A stretch of DNA of 8,037 bases from Desulfobacterales bacterium (GCA_029933295.1 JAOZOL010000100.1:1-8037), one strand, 5' to 3'. Positions 1 through 7,427 are shown, numbered from the stretch's first letter. The notes: generated by a model not told the origin, from the letters alone. Made by a program: numbers and translations.

Positions 1-40
1 TGCGGCGGGAAAAACGTTAGCTCAGTACTTTTTAATGAAC

Positions 41-81
41 AAAAAAGCGCCTTGCCGGTTTTAGTGGCGTGGCGCTTTTTT
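41..81. terminator. Rho-independent terminator at the end of the pilus operon
   Basis: A perfect 11-bp inverted repeat (AAAAAAGCGCC at 41-51 and GGCGCTTTTTT at 71-81) encloses a 19-nt loop. The stem has a GC-rich core flanked by an A-run on one side and a T-run on the other, so it can work as an intrinsic terminator in both directions. On the minus strand it lies about 100 bp after the stop codon of the last operon gene, so it is the likely end of the pilin transcript. It could equally end a plus-strand gene entering from the left edge. Confidence 0.85.
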
Positions 82-181
82 CTTGATGGCAGATGTTGAC
101 CAGTACAGGCCAGCACTTTTAGCTATACCTGGATTTTTTCGGAGACCCAGTATCATAGTGACGAGTCTGCTGATTTCCCCC

Positions 182-505
182 CTAACGAGGCGTCTGACGA
201 AAATCACCAAAAAGATTAATAACCTGATGATTTTTTTTATTGTAAATTACTTGAACCTTTTTTTTGAGTAGCTTTTTAGCCCGCTGGAACAATACCGGAG
301 TTTCACTGGTTATAATAAATTTTTGCCTGCCGACAGAAATGATCATCCTGCCTGGCTTTTGTTTGATCTGGTTAAGTTTTTGATAATATATAGCACGTTC
401 TCCGTGGACTTGTGCCAGGATATCTCTACTTTCCACGACCATTAACAAAGTACAGAGTACAGTCATGAGCAGACATAAGGCTATTTTTTGGTGATGGATT
501 TTCAT
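182..505 (-). CDS. Small basic secreted or periplasmic protein, last gene of the pilus operon (PilY2-position)
   Basis: A 107-residue protein that I do not recognise with certainty. It begins with a short basic segment and a hydrophobic stretch (about residues 7-24), read as a signal peptide or membrane anchor with possible cleavage near residues 28-31. The rest (about 35-107) is rich in Lys/Arg and alternates in a beta-like way. Its pattern (IISVGRQKFIITSETPV, then KKVQVIYNKKNHQVINL) resembles small one-domain beta-barrel secreted proteins. The start at 505 is preferred because AAGGAAGG lies 5 nt upstream. An in-frame ATG at 529 overlaps the pilY1 stop as ATGA and would add 8 residues before the basic segment. 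It follows pilY1 directly, the place held by the short pilY2 gene in Pseudomonas aeruginosa, which suggests but does not show a role with PilY1. The gene is very probably real; its function is open. Confidence 0.75.
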   Translation of the reverse strand: MKIHHQKIALCLLMTVLCTLLMVVESRDILAQVHGERAIYYQKLNQIKQKPGRMIISVGRQKFIITSETPVLFQRAKKLLKKKVQVIYNKKNHQVINLFGDFRQTPR

Positions 506-510
506 GGCTT

Positions 511-518
511 CCTTCCTT
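511..518 (-). promoter_or_regulatory. Shine-Dalgarno sequence that decides the start of the small 107-residue gene
   Basis: On the minus strand this reads AAGGAAGG and ends 5 nt before the ATG at 505-503. The alternative in-frame ATG at 529-527 has no comparable motif, though it could be reached by coupling to the pilY1 stop (ATGA overlap). Confidence 0.7.
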
Positions 519-525
519 GCGGTTA

Positions 526-3500
526 TCATTGATTTCTCATTTCCCGCCAGTTGATTATTTCGATGGGCTTAAATCCTTTTTTAGATTTAATCGTTGGTAA
601 GCCACCGCCGACACTAATAAAAATTTCCGGTTCTCCCTCGCGGATAATGACTTTCGGGCTTGAGGGGATGGATTGACCGATAGCCTTGTAACGATCTCGG
701 TAGTCAAACTTATCTACGGGGTCATCACCGGTAAAGTCGTCATTTGCCGCGAAGAAGTTGACCCCAGCGGTGCCGTCACAGTAGTTGAGGGCATAAATCT
801 TTGCCTGGCCCCTGGGGTGGCATTCATCATCGGTTATGGGTGTGAAACTGGGAACATAGGCAACCCCGGCAAAGATGATCGGATGTGCGAGAATTTTTTC
901 TCCATCGTGGTAGATCGGTTCGTCGTAATCGTTAGTGTCATTAATATCTTCCAGTTTTATATACCAGCCGTTGGTGGTGGCCAGATAGTTACGCATGGAG
1001 GTTTTTTCCGCTTCACTGATAGCGGTGTTGTCAATATCGATATCGTCCATGCTGACATTAAAAAGGTTGGTTTCGTTGAGTGGAGAATCTTCGTCAGTGT
1101 CAAGGATCATATAGATCCGGTTGTTGATATCTTTGCGGTTGGGATTCTCACGGTCACCGGTGCCGACAACCAGGGCATAGGTGTTTGCTGGTCGGGCCTT
1201 GCCTTCACTGTCATTGAACGAACACTTACCCATCAGGGTAACGCTTGGTGAATAGAACATTCTACGTCCTTTATCAGTGCTTTTAAGGGAGCCCCCGTTT
1301 TTATCGCCGCTGACGGCATCAGAGCCGGGATTTGACTGGAAGACAAGACGAGGTGTTGAGTCAAAAGAGTAATTGTCGTTATCATAGCCCAGATTCCAAA
1401 CCTGTCCGCCCAGATCAGAAAAATAGATGGTCTGCAGATAGCCGTATTTATTAGGGATGACCGCTGGATTGGCAGCCATGGGGTAGAGCATGCTGCTGGT
1501 TTGCAGACCGGGGGCGTGTTTGTAAGCGATTTTTTTCAACAAGGAAATGGTACTGGTATCTGAATTGAGAATATCGATGACATAGAAAGCCGCTCCAGGC
1601 TTACTAATATCCGGACTTTCAATTGTTGCTGCATCATCATATTCGGGATCGTAGCCCCCGCCGAAGATGCCGGCGATGGTTGTTGCATCTTCCGAGGTTC
1701 TCATCTTCATCAATTCCATTTTTGACCAGCTCTGACCCATCTCAGCGAAATCGCCGGTGGGGCTTATATGCCATTTTAAGGTCCATTGCTTGGGGTCAGG
1801 GTTTTCAACATTTAAAGAGTAGTATGAATAGCCACCCCGTCGCAGGCCGAAGATCAGTTGTTTGGGGATGGATTTTCCGTCATCGGAAAATTCCTGGTAG
1901 TAGGAGGTTTGGCCGTCGACGAAAAAGAGTGGACTGTTTTTATAGCCGATGGCCTCTTTGTTCGGATTGATCTCCTTGAGTCGTCCGAGCAGGTCTTCAG
2001 GGATAAAGGCGACAACTTCACTTCCATCTGCATCATCAAAGACATGGATCATGCCGTCATTGCTGCCAATGATAATGTAAGTTTTTCCCGTTGTATTTTC
2101 ATAGGTGATGAGATTGGGATTTGAGTGAATGAAACTTCCCAGTGGCCAGTATCGATACGATGTCGGCACATAGCTGGCAGTTTCATCCGCATCATAGGTG
2201 TAGCCATGGATATAGTTGATGATCTTATAACGCTCAAGGTCGTTATCTACCCCGAGATCCCCATTGCTGATATTGATGGGGTTGAAGTCAACTGAACTGG
2301 TGCCATCATTTTTTAGCAGATAGATTTTGCGTTGAGTATAGTAGTTTCCGTTATTGAATGCCTCTTTTACCCGGTCACGCAAGAGGGCGCCAACCCCTCC
2401 CCTGGTTACCTCGCCGCCGTCGGTCTCACTGCTCCAGAAAGATTTTGAACTTTCATAAAATAGTCCCTCACAGTCAATCGCATCGTTTGCCTCGGCATCG
2501 TCCATCCCGGCAGTGTAGCCGATTTTATCGGTTACGACCCATTCCTTTTCTCTGGTTCGACCAGGGCAGTTGCCGCTTTTGATTTTTTTTGCCAGCCGGT
2601 ATTTTTTCAAGTTGCCGACCCAGCGTTCGCCGGTTGGTTTGAAAAAAGCCATATAAAGCCATTCGCCACTCTGAGTTTTATTGGCTGTATCAACGGAGAT
2701 AACTGGGGCAACATAGGAGGCGCTTTTGATCGCCAGCATAGCCAGCGAGCGCAGGGCGTTGACCATCTGCTGGCCGTTATTGGCAGCCAGAGAAACACCA
2801 CCGCCATTGTCGGCAGTGTCAACCAACAAGGGAAGATCCTGGGCAAAGCTTAAGGTGTGGGTGGTGATATTGTCAAAGGAGTTTTCCGGATCGACGATAA
2901 GATCACCAAAGTCTTGATCAGGGGCTGGATCACGAAAGACGTGGGTGTACATATAGTTGGCGACATCGTCAAGATAGTTATCGACAACATTCGCTTGTGA
3001 AGGATCAGAGGTCCAGCCGTCACCGTCGCTGTCTGAAATAATGACGCCGCTGTCCATGCGGCTCCAGCCGGTATCAACCGAGGGATAGCCATCTGAAATC
3101 AGGATGCAGAATTGCCGTGAACATTCGGAGAAGTCCTTGTCCTTGTCATGGAAATGGTTGAAGATATCCTGCATTGATTCACCCAGTGGGGTGCCACCAT
3201 AAGCTTCGAACTTTTCCAGCTGTTGGATGATGTTCTGGCGTACGGTATCATCGTTGGCATGCTCCGGGTTGAATGGCTGCTTGATATCGGCGCCGTCGCC
3301 GCCGCCTGAATCATCAAAGCCGGCCAGAGCCCAGTTTATAGTACCCCGGGTATCGTCAACAACATAGAGAATGGCATCACGGACGGCATCAAGCCGGGTT
3401 TCCATCGTATAATCAGTTGTGTTACGGCTGTATGAATAACTGTCAATCTGAAAACCTTTGCCAACCGTATCTTTGCCGTCTGTGGTAAGGAAAATTTCCA

Positions 3501-4668
3501 GCCCGCGACTATAGGTTCCGGTAATGGTGTATTCACCCGAATAAAACCCCGCGGTACTGTTGCTGGCGTTGGTTATGGTGCCGAGGCTATCGCCGGTTTC
3601 CTTGTCTCGGATTTCAATCGTATCTTTGCTGTCGCCGCTGTATAAATTAAGCTCGGTGAAATGCAGCTTTATTTTGACGGCATCTGCTTGAATAATTTCA
3701 CCACATTTTATGGTCTGTTTAATGCCGTCATAATTGCCGTTGTAATGTGGCGATGTAATCGGTGTGCTTAGATTCTTTGGAATCCAGGTTATCGTGCTGG
3801 GGATGCTGTTATTAGCCAGGACAGAATAGGGTTTAGCTGAATAGTAGTTTGAGGATGGCGATGAGGTAGTGTACAATTGGTAGGCCAGCATCATATAAAT
3901 CCAATTGGCACTGGCGAGAAAATAGACCTCGTTGTCACCATCTGCGGCAATGACGCCAGCTGCACCAGGATTGCCGTCATAACTGCTGCCGTAACCGCTG
4001 AAATGATAACCCGGGGCCTGCATCAGGCCGGCAAAACCGAGATCGATGGTTGTGTTATCTTCGTAGTCCTGGATATTCTTCAGGGTGATGTTGCGATCTA
4101 ATGGCAAGGGTGCTTCATCAAGGTAGATTGTCTGATTTTCGCCATTTGTACTCAGGCGGGCACCTGAGGGAAAATCGAGCTCTCCGTCAACAAACTTGGC
4201 ACCGGTTCTCTGGAGATTGGCAAAGTCCCAGGTGACCATCGGATTGCCGGCGTCACCGGTCAGGGTGATTGTTTCATTGTCTGCGTTAGTGGTGACGGTA
4301 ACCCCGGTAGCACCTTTTATGAGGACGATTTCCGAGGGATCGAGGTCATAAAAAGCTCCATTTTCTTTGATAAACATTTTGTAATATTTATTATCAGTTC
4401 CTCCGTTGCCAACAGTATCGTCTCTATCGTATGCTTTATGGCCGTCGAAGGTATGTTCACAGGCGTACTGGTAGATGCTTCTATAGTCGACCGAGCTATT
4501 GTATATTCCAAAACCCATACTCCCTGAGGTATCAAACATGATGGCAACATTTGGTCTCGGATTGATCGCATAGACGTCGGTATCGAGAGCCGTTGCCGGT
4601 GATGCCAGGAGAAAAATACAGCTAACAAACAAGAGGCAGGTTAGAGAACGCTGAAAAAAGTTATCCAT
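526..4668 (-). CDS. pilY1: PilY1-type pilus tip protein with VWA domain, CUB-like insert and C-terminal beta-propeller
   Basis: A 1380-residue exported protein of the PilY1/PilC family, expected on the outer face at the tip of the type IV pilus, where family members act in adhesion, surface sensing and retraction control. A signal peptide (1-27, ending ATA|LD) is followed by a VWA-type region with the metal-site motif DTSGS (46-50), the typical GGTPLGES (491-498) and SDG (525-527), and an acidic loop DSDGDG (546-551). Residues 303-414 look like a CUB domain inserted into the VWA region. The C-terminal PilY1 propeller (about 840-1380) shows GSNDGMIHVFD (868-878), FVDG (916-919), RRGGYSYYSLNV (943-954), GQSW (978-981) and SDLGGQVW (1084-1091). 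The usual propeller calcium loop is degenerate at 1071-1079 (Ile, Tyr and Gln where Asp is expected). The start is supported by GAGGTG 5 nt before the ATG. It is fifth in the operon, 130 bp after pilX. The family call is firm; the CUB call is inferred from motifs. Confidence 0.96.
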   Translation of the reverse strand: MDNFFQRSLTCLLFVSCIFLLASPATALDTDVYAINPRPNVAIMFDTSGSMGFGIYNSSVDYRSIYQYACEHTFDGHKAYDRDDTVGNGGTDNKYYKMFIKENGAFYDLDPSEIVLIKGATGVTVTTNADNETITLTGDAGNPMVTWDFANLQRTGAKFVDGELDFPSGARLSTNGENQTIYLDEAPLPLDRNITLKNIQDYEDNTTIDLGFAGLMQAPGYHFSGYGSSYDGNPGAAGVIAADGDNEVYFLASANWIYMMLAYQLYTTSSPSSNYYSAKPYSVLANNSIPSTITWIPKNLSTPITSPHYNGNYDGIKQTIKCGEIIQADAVKIKLHFTELNLYSGDSKDTIEIRDKETGDSLGTITNASNSTAGFYSGEYTITGTYSRGLEIFLTTDGKDTVGKGFQIDSYSYSRNTTDYTMETRLDAVRDAILYVVDDTRGTINWALAGFDDSGGGDGADIKQPFNPEHANDDTVRQNIIQQLEKFEAYGGTPLGESMQDIFNHFHDKDKDFSECSRQFCILISDGYPSVDTGWSRMDSGVIISDSDGDGWTSDPSQANVVDNYLDDVANYMYTHVFRDPAPDQDFGDLIVDPENSFDNITTHTLSFAQDLPLLVDTADNGGGVSLAANNGQQMVNALRSLAMLAIKSASYVAPVISVDTANKTQSGEWLYMAFFKPTGERWVGNLKKYRLAKKIKSGNCPGRTREKEWVVTDKIGYTAGMDDAEANDAIDCEGLFYESSKSFWSSETDGGEVTRGGVGALLRDRVKEAFNNGNYYTQRKIYLLKNDGTSSVDFNPINISNGDLGVDNDLERYKIINYIHGYTYDADETASYVPTSYRYWPLGSFIHSNPNLITYENTTGKTYIIIGSNDGMIHVFDDADGSEVVAFIPEDLLGRLKEINPNKEAIGYKNSPLFFVDGQTSYYQEFSDDGKSIPKQLIFGLRRGGYSYYSLNVENPDPKQWTLKWHISPTGDFAEMGQSWSKMELMKMRTSEDATTIAGIFGGGYDPEYDDAATIESPDISKPGAAFYVIDILNSDTSTISLLKKIAYKHAPGLQTSSMLYPMAANPAVIPNKYGYLQTIYFSDLGGQVWNLGYDNDNYSFDSTPRLVFQSNPGSDAVSGDKNGGSLKSTDKGRRMFYSPSVTLMGKCSFNDSEGKARPANTYALVVGTGDRENPNRKDINNRIYMILDTDEDSPLNETNLFNVSMDDIDIDNTAISEAEKTSMRNYLATTNGWYIKLEDINDTNDYDEPIYHDGEKILAHPIIFAGVAYVPSFTPITDDECHPRGQAKIYALNYCDGTAGVNFFAANDDFTGDDPVDKFDYRDRYKAIGQSIPSSPKVIIREGEPEIFISVGGGLPTIKSKKGFKPIEIINWREMRNQ

Positions 4669-4713
4669 AGTTACACCTCAATTCTGATCTTACGTTATGG
4701 TGTGCACTCGTCA

Positions 4714-4769
4714 TCCCGGCTACAATATTCTATCTCTGGCCTTTTTGATTATTAGCAGTTATGCCGGGA
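4714..4769. repeat. Inverted repeat in the pilX-pilY1 gap
   Basis: TCCCGGC (4714-4720) and GCCGGGA (4763-4769) are perfect 7-bp complements with 42 nt between them, in the only sizeable gap (4669-4798) inside the operon. No T-run follows in the operon direction, so it does not look like an intrinsic terminator. It could form an mRNA structure separating pilin and pilY1 expression, or be chance. Confidence 0.35.
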
Positions 4770-4798
4770 AGAAAATGCCTGTAATGAAAATAAGCTGG

Positions 4799-5275
4799 CT
4801 ATAAACCGAGCTTTTTCTCCGTGGTTTTAACACCGGTTTTGTTGTGGCTGTTACGTCGGCTATTGGTTTGAGTGGTGTAGTAATAATGTTTGAAATTAGC
4901 ACCACCCTCAATGGAAAATCCGGCACCGGTGTGCCGCCTGAACAGGTAATTGAGCTTAGCCCGGAATTTGGGTGGATCCGGCAGACTGTCAAGGTCAGGA
5001 AGTGTCTGGTCAGTGTTGCTGTCCGGCAGCAATTCTGGTTTTTCAACATTGTCTGGTGCCAAGTTGTTGTCAGTGAGAATTTTTGCTACTTCGATCTCAT
5101 TGGTGCCATCAGCTATAAAAAAATCTTTGGTCGTATATCGCTGGTTGTGGGAGATCTGCCCATCTATGGTGGAGTCGGTTGCGATCCCAATAGCAAGCAT
5201 GGCGGCGACAGTCATAATCAACAGGCAGATGACCAGGGCCATGCCTTTAGTTTCTTTGATGATATGCGTCTTCAT
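4799..5275 (-). CDS. pilX: PilX-like minor pilin
   Basis: A 158-residue PilX-family protein. A short basic leader ending KG (10-11) precedes a hydrophobic helix (MALVICLLIMTVAAMLAIGIA, about 12-32). The cleavage-site glycine is present, but Glu is absent from mature position 5 (Ile16 instead), as in PilX and the analogous GspK. The conserved stretch after the helix is recognisable: ISHNQRYTTKDFFIADGTNEIE (41-62) corresponds to the family pattern of N, R, aromatic, then A-E/D-G. The tail is polar and basic. In the family, PilX sits in the tip complex that connects minor pilins to PilY1. Its ATG shares one base with the pilV stop (TGATG) and no clear Shine-Dalgarno precedes it, so translation is probably coupled to pilV. 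The C-terminal half is divergent and I cannot map functional residues there. Confidence 0.87.
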   Translation of the reverse strand: MKTHIIKETKGMALVICLLIMTVAAMLAIGIATDSTIDGQISHNQRYTTKDFFIADGTNEIEVAKILTDNNLAPDNVEKPELLPDSNTDQTLPDLDSLPDPPKFRAKLNYLFRRHTGAGFSIEGGANFKHYYYTTQTNSRRNSHNKTGVKTTEKKLGL

Positions 5276-5853
5276 CAGGATTTATCCATTTTAAAGGTCA
5301 AAATTGTCGGACCGATACGGGCAGGGTTGTAACCGCCCAAGATGATGCCTTTTTGCGGATCTTTTTTCTCAAAAGCGGCAAAAATACGAATAAGCTTGAC
5401 TTTGTCTTTAACTAAGTAACCAGTTGTACTGTTACCGGTTATTATCTCCCAGCGCAGATGATAGCGTTGTCTCCCAGATTGTACCGTATACCATTTATCA
5501 GTGGTAGCCGTGCCTGCTGGGTCGGTATAAGTCTTGGTGCTGACGGTATAGTTCATGCCGGCAATGGTGCCGGTATCTCCATTGTTGTCGCTGCCGGTTG
5601 GATGTTTTGTTGCAACGGCCGGATCTTCAGTGTTGACGTCAGCCAGTAAAGGATCATCGTAATCAAGGTACATCAGGTTTTCGGCGAGTCGTCCCGCTAT
5701 GATGGTCGAGCGGTTTAAGTCACGCGAGAAAGTGCGATTGTTGATTGCTTGACCATTGAGGAAAGTGAATCCCAGAATGCCGAAGGCCAGAACCACCATG
5801 GCGATCATCAGTTCGATCAGGGTAAAGCCTTTATGGTTGTTGCTATTGTTCAT
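5275..5853 (-). CDS. pilV: PilV-like minor pilin (type IV pilus modification protein PilV)
   Basis: A 192-residue protein with a class III prepilin signal: a 9-residue leader NNSNNHKG, cleavage before Phe10, and Glu14 as the conserved mature Glu5 (FTLIELMIAMVVLAFGILG). The helix and the following segment (FLNGQAINN, then AGRLAENLMYLDYDDP) match the PilV family, in which the N-terminal helix packs into the pilus and a globular beta domain faces outward. The globular part (about 60-192) includes a short Asn/Asp/Gly-rich loop, SDNNGDTG. PilV helps prime pilus assembly with FimT/FimU, PilW and PilX and contributes to the tip complex. It starts 18 bp after the pilW stop with AGGGA just upstream, and its stop overlaps the pilX start. 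In P. aeruginosa pilV precedes pilW; here the order is reversed. Confidence 0.9.
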   Translation of the reverse strand: MNNSNNHKGFTLIELMIAMVVLAFGILGFTFLNGQAINNRTFSRDLNRSTIIAGRLAENLMYLDYDDPLLADVNTEDPAVATKHPTGSDNNGDTGTIAGMNYTVSTKTYTDPAGTATTDKWYTVQSGRQRYHLRWEIITGNSTTGYLVKDKVKLIRIFAAFEKKDPQKGIILGGYNPARIGPTILTFKMDKS

Positions 5854-5871
5854 GGTCCCTGCTTTTAAGGG

Positions 5872-6831
5872 TTATAAATTACGGTTGCGTACTACTATGG
5901 TTGATTCGAGCAGGTAACGGTGCACATGATCATTGAAAGGGCCAACTGTGACCCCGGCCAGGGTGTAGGTTTTTCTGTCAAAGTATTCTTTATCCATCTT
6001 GCCGGTCCGGGCCAGGATATAAACCCGGACAGCCTTGATTTGGGAAATGGTAGCCGGGTTGTCAAACCAGCTGTCGACTTGGCCGTCATTATCAGTGTCC
6101 AGGCCGTATTGGAATTGAAGATCCTGGATGTTGTCAGCTACATCCAGTTGAGTGCTGCTACCGTCAATATTGCCGTCAATCCGCAAGCTGTTGTTGACCA
6201 ACCTGAGGGTAAAAGCCTGCACTTGGTAGACGTCTAAATCAACTCCTGCACTTAAAGCGTTCAGTATTTCTGTTTTTCTATCGTTATCCAGGCTGGTTGC
6301 CAGGGTCAGAGTAGTGCCATCATCTGCACTTATAATTTCATAGCGGTTTTCATCGTTGGGTGAAATAAAGATATAACTTTTGGCCACTGTAGTGCCAAGT
6401 TTGGGGTCATGGGAACCAACTTTTATCTGATTGTTTGCCGGGATGCTGGTAATGGATCCAACGTGTCTGACGGCCCCGACCAGAGTTAGTTGATCGGGAG
6501 TGGAAGGGGCATTGTTTGTGATTGTGAACATGGAAGAGAGTGGGTTGGCGGCAACATCACCATTGGTTACCAAGCTGCCATTAGTAAGATTATCGCCGAA
6601 ATTGTCTTCGCAGCCGACCCCGGCCATGCGCAGCAGAAAGCAGATGCGATCCATGGCCACCCGGGCGTTCATCTGCATGTCAATAATGTTTTCTTCGCTG
6701 TGATAGACCCTGCTCTGGCTGATGATGGCTGTCATGGCGCCGATTGTAACAATGCCGAGAATCACCAAAACAATCATCAACTCAACTAAGGTAAATCCTT
6801 TGGGCTGCTTTTTGTTCATCTTCAACGCCAT
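5872..6831 (-). CDS. pilW: PilW-like minor pilin
   Basis: A 319-residue PilW-family protein. The prepilin leader (residues 1-12, ending QPKG) is followed by FTLVELMIVLVILGIVTIGA with Glu17 as mature Glu5. Downstream are family features: a segment like RVAMDRICFLLRMAGVGC (57-74) and a C-terminal stretch with ISQIKAVRVYILARTGK (262-278) and a final VVRNRNL. A textbook calcium-type loop, DTDNDGQVD (245-253), has Asp at loop positions 1, 3, 5 and 9. PilW is the largest minor pilin and is expected in the inner membrane before assembly, then at or near the pilus tip with PilX and PilY1. The start at 6831 is chosen for the strong GAGGGAGG upstream. A TTG at 6852 would give a longer leader and an ATG at 6819 a shorter one. 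It overlaps the end of fimT by 10 bp, which suggests coupled translation. Confidence 0.91.
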   Translation of the reverse strand: MALKMNKKQPKGFTLVELMIVLVILGIVTIGAMTAIISQSRVYHSEENIIDMQMNARVAMDRICFLLRMAGVGCEDNFGDNLTNGSLVTNGDVAANPLSSMFTITNNAPSTPDQLTLVGAVRHVGSITSIPANNQIKVGSHDPKLGTTVAKSYIFISPNDENRYEIISADDGTTLTLATSLDNDRKTEILNALSAGVDLDVYQVQAFTLRLVNNSLRIDGNIDGSSTQLDVADNIQDLQFQYGLDTDNDGQVDSWFDNPATISQIKAVRVYILARTGKMDKEYFDRKTYTLAGVTVGPFNDHVHRYLLESTIVVRNRNL

Positions 6832-7427
6832 GTGCCTCCCTCGGTGACCCAATGTCTGATCTGGACTCTGCCGACGTTATTGGAGCCGACGGCATAGGTG
6901 CCGGCGGAATCTTTATTTGGCGCATGGAGATATGCCCAGCCATTGGAAGCCGTACCTACTGGATTGAAACGGACTCTGTTGCCGCTGAATGAAATACCGT
7001 CCGCCACCGGTGTGACTGTACTTGTCGGGCTAGCGCCTTTTGTCGGTCCTCCAGCGCCGCCGGCTACACTTCCAAAAGCCATAAGGACAGGAAGGGCAAC
7101 CGTTTCAAGAAATTCGACGGGGTCATCGTAGCTATTGTCGTTATCAGCGTCGCGCCAGAGTGTGTAGAATGAGTCGATTGCGTTGTCGCCGTCCAGGTCA
7201 AAATCAACAAAAACATTGCAATTTTCCTTAACTGCCATCAACTTTGCCTGTTGCATTTTGGCTTGCAGGGTGCGGGCGGAACTTTTCAGTTTATTGCTGG
7301 TGGAATTCAGGTTGCCGAAGGTCAGTCCGGCGATAATCGCCATGATCGCCACGGTGACCATCAATTCAACCAAGGTAAAACCGGCAGATTCCAGCTTTGA
7401 ATTTTGTGGATAAATCGGTTTTGACAT
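6822..7427 (-). CDS. fimT: FimT/GspH-type minor pilin, first gene of the operon
   Basis: A 201-residue pseudopilin. A 16-residue leader ending SAG precedes FTLVELMVTVAIMAIIAGLTFGNL, with Glu21 as mature Glu5. The segment SSARTLQAKMQQAKLMAVKENCNVFVDF (49-76) is typical of the GspH/FimT family. Two acidic loops follow (Asp75-Asp85 and Asp93-Asp101), the second with Asp at loop positions 1, 3, 5 and 9. The C-terminal beta part contains VRFNPVGTASNGW and ends GRVQIRHWVTEGGTWR. FimT/FimU pilins help start pilus assembly; in Legionella, FimT also binds DNA during uptake through a C-terminal GRxR motif. Here the similar place reads GRVQIR (186-191), so the motif is only partly kept. The start has AAAGG 4 nt upstream of the ATG. 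The gene leads the operon and faces dprA across a 316-bp gap. It could equally be named gspH or fimU. Confidence 0.88.
   Translation of the reverse strand: MSKPIYPQNSKLESAGFTLVELMVTVAIMAIIAGLTFGNLNSTSNKLKSSARTLQAKMQQAKLMAVKENCNVFVDFDLDGDNAIDSFYTLWRDADNDNSYDDPVEFLETVALPVLMAFGSVAGGAGGPTKGASPTSTVTPVADGISFSGNRVRFNPVGTASNGWAYLHAPNKDSAGTYAVGSNNVGRVQIRHWVTEGGTWR
6835..6842 (-). promoter_or_regulatory. Shine-Dalgarno sequence that decides the pilW start
   Basis: On the minus strand this reads GAGGGAGG, 3 nt before the ATG at 6831-6829 (7 nt from its first GAGG), and lies inside the last codons of fimT. It is too far (15 nt) from the ATG at 6819 and overlaps the region just after the TTG at 6852, so it points to the 6831 start. 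Confidence 0.7.

Noticed and set aside
1..20. Possible tail of a plus-strand gene (RREKR then TAG at 18-20) ending 20 bp before the terminator
   Set aside because: Five codons are too little to identify a gene. Other frames are also open here, so only the terminator position hints at it.
10..35. GTTAGCTCAGT at 16-26 resembles the D-arm start of a tRNA
   Set aside because: The following bases do not continue the D-arm, and no anticodon or T-arm (GTTCRA) is present; the terminator hairpin follows instead.
673..1251. Plus-strand open frame of 192 codons, antisense to pilY1
   Set aside because: It lies fully opposite the conserved PilY1 propeller, has no recognisable domain, and is explained as a reading-frame shadow of that gene.
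4759..5049. Minus-strand open frame of 96 codons overlapping pilX and the pilX-pilY1 gap, as a possible frameshifted pilX tail
   Set aside because: The pilX frame keeps the family pattern and ends cleanly; the other frame shows no PilX-like features, so a frameshift is not needed.
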